Source of the DNA: Zea mays
Lineage: Eukaryota; Streptophyta; Magnoliopsida; Poales; Poaceae
NCBI RefSeq assembly: GCF_902167145.1
Contig: NC_050102.1
Span: forward strand, 1,488,001 to 1,552,000
Direction: 5' to 3'
DNA: 64,000 nt
Shown here: positions 59,985 through 64,000 of the stretch, in pieces
Numbering within the stretch: position 1 is the first letter of the stretch
Layout of the letters: each line of letters opens with the position of its first letter
Translations under genes and position numbers: made by a program
The notes under the pieces: model-generated
Databases searched by the model: none
What the model was told of the DNA's origin: nothing
What the model saw: only the letters and a program-made list of their open reading frames with translations

Positions 59985-60670
59985 GGGTGATGGAGTCCTA
60001 AGCACTGGCTGCGCTAAATTCTTTATAGAATTTAGTAGCCCAGAGACCGTGCTTTAGGCCGCATTTGAAATGCCTATCACTATGAGGTCTACATCTTTCG
60101 AGATGATTACCTATACGTGCTACCCAAAAAGATCACGGACCATGCAGGCGTCGCGGGCTATGGAGCCAGGCTGGACGCTGCAATCATGCTGACTGCTACA
60201 AGAATTCTTTTAATTAAGTTCTACTTAATTAAATGATGAATTCTTGCAAAATATGATACATATCTTGAACTTGGGATTATTCAACACATGATGGAGATCT
60301 AAGCTTTGGCTGCAATAAGTTCTTGGAATTTATTTGCCCAGAGACCAATCTTTTAGACAGCAAAATGTTATTTGCCCATCAGTAAGAGGTCTACATCATA
60401 TGGCTATGATGATTACCTATGTGTTCTTCCAAGTAGATATGTTGGAGATGTGATGTTGGTTATTCATCTTTATGGTGATTTCCATTTTATTTTTGAAATT
60501 TTGGTCAAGCCCAGGGTAGTGGAGTCCTAAGCATTGGCTGCGGTATGTTCCTTGAATATATCAGCCCAGAGACCATGCTTTCAGGCAGCAAAAGTTTTGC
60601 CCACTACTGGGAGATCTACTCCATTGTTTCATTACATGGAGATTATCTACGTTGTATACACCAATTTTCA
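59985..60670 (+). repeat. Three diverged tandem repeats, about 250 bp apart
   Basis: Landmarks recur at about 59985, 60285 and 60510: GGAG(T)CCTAAGC(A)(C/T)TGGCTGC, GCCCAGAGACC, GGCAGCAAAA or a variant, GCCCA...GAGGTCTAC, and GATTACCTA. Copies share perhaps 70-75% identity by eye. Small frames inside (for example 60545-60817) lack domains. Confidence 0.75.
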
Positions 60671-61424
60671 AAAATCTTTGGTACACTTTATGTGATACCT
60701 GCAATTCTCCAACATATAAAGATATGTTATATTTTGCGGCAAAGTTGCAACAGCAAACGAAAATGGTTATGCCATTTGAAGGATAATTATTTAATAGAGT
60801 TTGATGAACTCGCCTAATGGGCTTAATTATCCTTAATGTTCATTGGATATGTTCATTTCATATTTGCATAAGATGGGGATTCACTTCTTTATTTTGGAGG
60901 AAGTGAGATGCTCCCTTTCTCTTGTGGTTCTTATGAAAAGAACTAATGTGCTTTTGTGGCTTGATGTGCAAGTCCAAAATGAATAGCAAAGAAAATCATA
61001 AGATTTGTGGACTTATGAGTATGTGTCTACATTAAGTTGTAGACTAACACTTTGTATTCATATATTTTGCTTGAAAGCAAATATATAAGCACATTAAAAA
61101 GGGAAGGGCAATGAGTATGACAAACTCTTTTGTCATTACACTATATGTGATATAGTGTTGTATGCCCAGGCATCTAATCTTGTACATGAAATCCCAATAG
61201 ATGCATACTACTCATGAAAGCTAAGATATGAAGTGTACTTCAATCTTCCATCTGACATGATAACAGTGGTTAGTTGTGTAAATCGTGATTTGGAATAATC
61301 ATGTAACAACACTTCTCTTCCTAAGAGAAGACCACTTTGTTAGATGATTTGCTTTTGAGTGCTATTTAAATGATGCATGAGATTTGGTATAATCTCATAA
61401 TTGATGTTGTGATAGGTTCAACTC

Positions 61425-61612
61425 ATGCGATGTGAGTTGAACACACTCATGTGATTTGAGTGTAAAAACTCATATGAATTTGAGTTAAACAAACTCGTCG
61501 ATTGGAGTTGATCACTCATGTGATTTAAGTTGAACAAACTCATCGATTAGAGTTTAACCAACTCATCAAGGGAGTTAAAGACTCATTGATTTGAGTTGTG
61601 CAAACTTGTACA
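61425..61612. repeat. Tandem short hairpin repeats (ACTCAT...TGAGT)
   Basis: About seven units of 30-35 bp each contain ACTCAT(G/C), a GATTTGAGT or GATTGGAGT arm and a TTGAACAAA spacer. The unit is self-complementary (ACTCA pairs with TGAGT), so each can form a small stem. Confidence 0.8.
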
Positions 61613-61949
61613 GGGATTCTTCCAATTGAGGAAGAAACATGCAATGTGGAGAATTGAGCCACAAACTCTATAAGTGGGGAAACAAAATATTCTCATATTC
61701 CTTTGGAAAGAGGAAATAATATTTTGACAATCGCTTCGCGCGATATCATGATATGTTAATATCTAGTCCCCTTTTGGTAATGGAAGTATCAAGGATGTGT
61801 TGATATATCCTATTTTATCTTACCAAATTATAGAGATATTCATAAAATTACTATCATGTGGAAACATAAGGTGATAGTGATGGATATTGCATATGTTTCT
61901 CAGAAACATTTCTTATGGACTGTATTCTACATACATCCTCCCATACAAA

Positions 61950-64000
61950 GTGTTGCATATGTTATAACTTTTCATGTGATGATACTTACCAGGCTGGGTA
62001 AGCCTGAATTGGTAATTCCATTATTGGGATGAAATGAAAAGTTATGGACAATTCTGTTGGTCATGTTTTTCCCATAAGATGGATACTTGATGAGTATCAT
62101 TGGGAATGAGATTTTAAGTCCCTCTTATCTTAAAATCTGATCTGAATTGGTTAAGTTCTTTGAATTGTTTCAAAGGGACGAGTGTGGTCCATTACATAGA
62201 TGGTATGGACATTGAAGGCTTAATATGGTTATTTGGTGCATCTATATGATGACCTGAAGTGTGTCCTTCGGACAACACATGACCATTAAGTAATAATGTC
62301 TCAAGCTTGAGCACATTAGCCTCCACACTACTGAATTTACCAAATGTGCTTACAATGATGATTGTTTGTCTTGGTATTCGGAATGATATCCATAAAGGAT
62401 ATGATGAATCTATGATAGATTCAAAAAATTTCAGATCATTAATGACCATCAGTAATGAATTGTCATTTCCAATTGGTTATGGTTGGAGTCAGGAAGCTTT
62501 TGCACGCTTCTGACTTGTGATTAACTGCATGTACTGCATGTACAAGTTCCCCTATGGTTTTTAGTACGTGGGAATCCATGAAAGATTTCCCATGCGTAAA
62601 TTGGGTATGTTCCCAATCTCACCACCGCAGCGTACATGTATGGGCACACAGAAAGCTGGGGATCTATGTGAGAATTCATTCTCCGTCGATCATTAAGTTT
62701 TAGAATCTCTTCATGAGAATCTATTTACGGCCCGTACGCTTGCTTGAATCATGAGCTTTTCCAGGCATTAGGGGGAGTTTTCGAGTACCAAAATGAATGC
62801 CAGGAAATTATAATGAATGCAGTAAGCATTCAGGCTCAGGATCACGTACTAAAACTGAACCTTTGGGTTCGAATGATTTGCAAGAAGTTGCAAATTAACT
62901 GCCATATGCATTTACTATGAGGTGTCACTCAAATTAATCCTACGAGGAAGTGCCAGAAAGAGTGGTTACATGGAAAACCACTTAACTCCCTATTGCAACG
63001 TTGTTGTAAATAAGAGGGGGAGAAGTATGGTCACAAATTGGGATTAAGATGCTTGCAAGCAGCTGAAGGCTAGACCTTCTGAGATAGTAAATGCAGACCA
63101 TCTATTCGTTGGTAACCAACCTAGTGTTGATGGACACCTAAAGGATATTGATTATCCTGTGAATGGAAGACATTCACAACCTAGCTCAGTGCGCACTGAT
63201 GAGGCTAGGTTATCGGAAGCCCTTGATTCTCGTTTTGGGATTTCACGAGGAATCATAAGGGTACATAAAAAAAGACTTTATGTCAACTGGAGAATTGTGT
63301 TATTTAAAAGCTACAAGTGTCGACACATACATCTCAGCAATTGTATATGCACTCCAAGTGATCCAAAAGACTATGGCCATAGCAGAGCACGAGTATGCTC
63401 AAATTGGATCTTGTTGAGTGATACAATGTTGCAGAGATAGCCTTGCTCACCGGAAAGAAGTGTTGAATTATTTTCACTTCAAGGTATCTTACTGTGGATA
63501 CAAGTTTGTTTTCATGGACTTGGAAACAATGAGGTGGTGAGAAAGCATGGCTAGTAGCAACTGGGTTTATACGCAAACCCAAGCATTATTTTAATGCTAT
63601 AAATTCTCCTCTACTGTGAGTAGTTGAATTCCGATACAATAATATGGGCAGTAAATCATCTATCTATGCAGTTGATAGATGTAGTGACAACATGTGCATA
63701 TGTGGTCACTGGATTATGGTATTTATGGAGTTTTGAAGGATTCCAAATACATAATCACCAATCACAAATTTGCAATGCTTGGAAAGTCTTTGTGACTTAG
63801 AGCATCCTGGTCAAATATGGTACATTTGACCTAGTGAATCCTTCCTTCTGAAAGGATACACAAAGTATGGTATGTTCAGTGTAAATATGTGCAACATATT
63901 TTAAACATACATTACTTATCGACGGAGTTCGAGATAGAGGATATGAATTGAAAGAGATTTTCAATTCAAACTAAACTATCTTGAGTATCTTGGATACAAA
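61950..64000 (+). pseudogene. Copia integrase and reverse transcriptase remnants
   Basis: Pieces of one polyprotein are readable in shifting frames. The integrase core piece reads T-E-F-T-K-C-A-Y-N-D-D-C near 62330. A later integrase/linker block (62540-62780) has I-S-P-P-Q-R-T, G-T-Q-K and L-F-T-A-R near its end, where copia elements have I-S-P-P-Q-R-T-S-M-G-P and D-L-F-T-A-R. Reverse transcriptase remnants near 63530-63720 include N-N-E-V-V-R-K, then L-V-A-T-G-F and D-V-V-T. Many stops and indels occur. Catalytic residues cannot be assigned with confidence, and the Y-V-D-D motif is not reached before the window ends. Confidence 0.8.

Larger units (their letters stand above)
58340..64000 (+). 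mobile_element. Decayed Ty1/copia element, continuing past the window
   Basis: The TTTAACACGTTATCAG sequence at about 58348 resembles the LTR/internal junction of several grass copia elements. The left LTR may lie just upstream of it and overlap the 3' side of the exonuclease-like gene; I could not fix its start. A GC-rich block (58560-59660) and repeat-rich noncoding DNA (59980-61620) precede readable pol remnants from about 61950. No 3' LTR is reached before 64000. Every frame is short, so the copy is old. Confidence 0.65.

Overview
The window is nuclear DNA of a grass and reads like a maize-type (Zea or close panicoid relative) repeat-rich intergenic block. The grounds are the retrotransposon types (a Huck-like gypsy with its PBS next to the LTR, Opie/Ji-like copia LTRs with TGAAAG...CTTTCA ends, a long Del/Tekay-like solo LTR), an 11.6-kb CACTA transposon, a small hAT element and GC-rich grass coding sequence. 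No bacterial, organellar, rRNA or CRISPR features are seen. Element family names rest on memory of sequence style, not on a search.

Layout. Positions 1-3129 hold no convincing gene, only a short ChaC-like fragment and a tandem duplication. Positions 3130-4276 are LTR-like. From 4277 to 40699 is one nested stack: an antisense copia solo LTR (4277-4878 plus 40015-40699) is split by a full-length copia (4879-40014). Inside that copia lie a truncated antisense copia (8569 to about 31720) and, in its pol, a 3,964-bp solo LTR (31833-35796). The LTR of the truncated antisense copia is split by a minus-strand Tat-type gypsy that carries gag but no pol (9354-29264). An antisense spliced gene in that gypsy is split by a 12.9-kb Huck-like gypsy (13249-26179). 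Most insertions carry readable 5-bp target duplications, so the order of insertion can be read directly.

Positions 40700-44117 are old repeat remnants. A complete CACTA element runs 44118-55744 with TTA duplications. It has two divergent genes: a plus-strand transposase with only two stop codons, and a minus-strand six-exon gene ending in an Ulp1-like (C48) peptidase domain with one frameshift. Between them sit a perfect 80-bp-arm palindrome built from the element's own subterminal motif with a TATA box on each side, a GC-rich minisatellite, a perfect 190-bp tandem duplication, and two tandem hairpins made from a captured B3-domain-like gene fragment.

Positions 55745-58300 contain a 235-bp hAT-type MITE with a perfect 8-bp duplication and the one apparently intact cellular gene, a single-exon WRN-like 3'-5' exonuclease homologue (57462-58202). 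Its first catalytic motif is changed from D-x-E to G-x-Q. From about 58340 to the window end is a decayed copia element whose integrase and reverse transcriptase can still be read in pieces.

How it fits together: nearly all coding capacity belongs to mobile elements, most of it broken by stops that look like C-to-T decay. The points of most interest are the central divergent promoter and B3 hairpins of the CACTA, the pol-less gypsy with its spliceable antisense gene, and the altered exonuclease gene.
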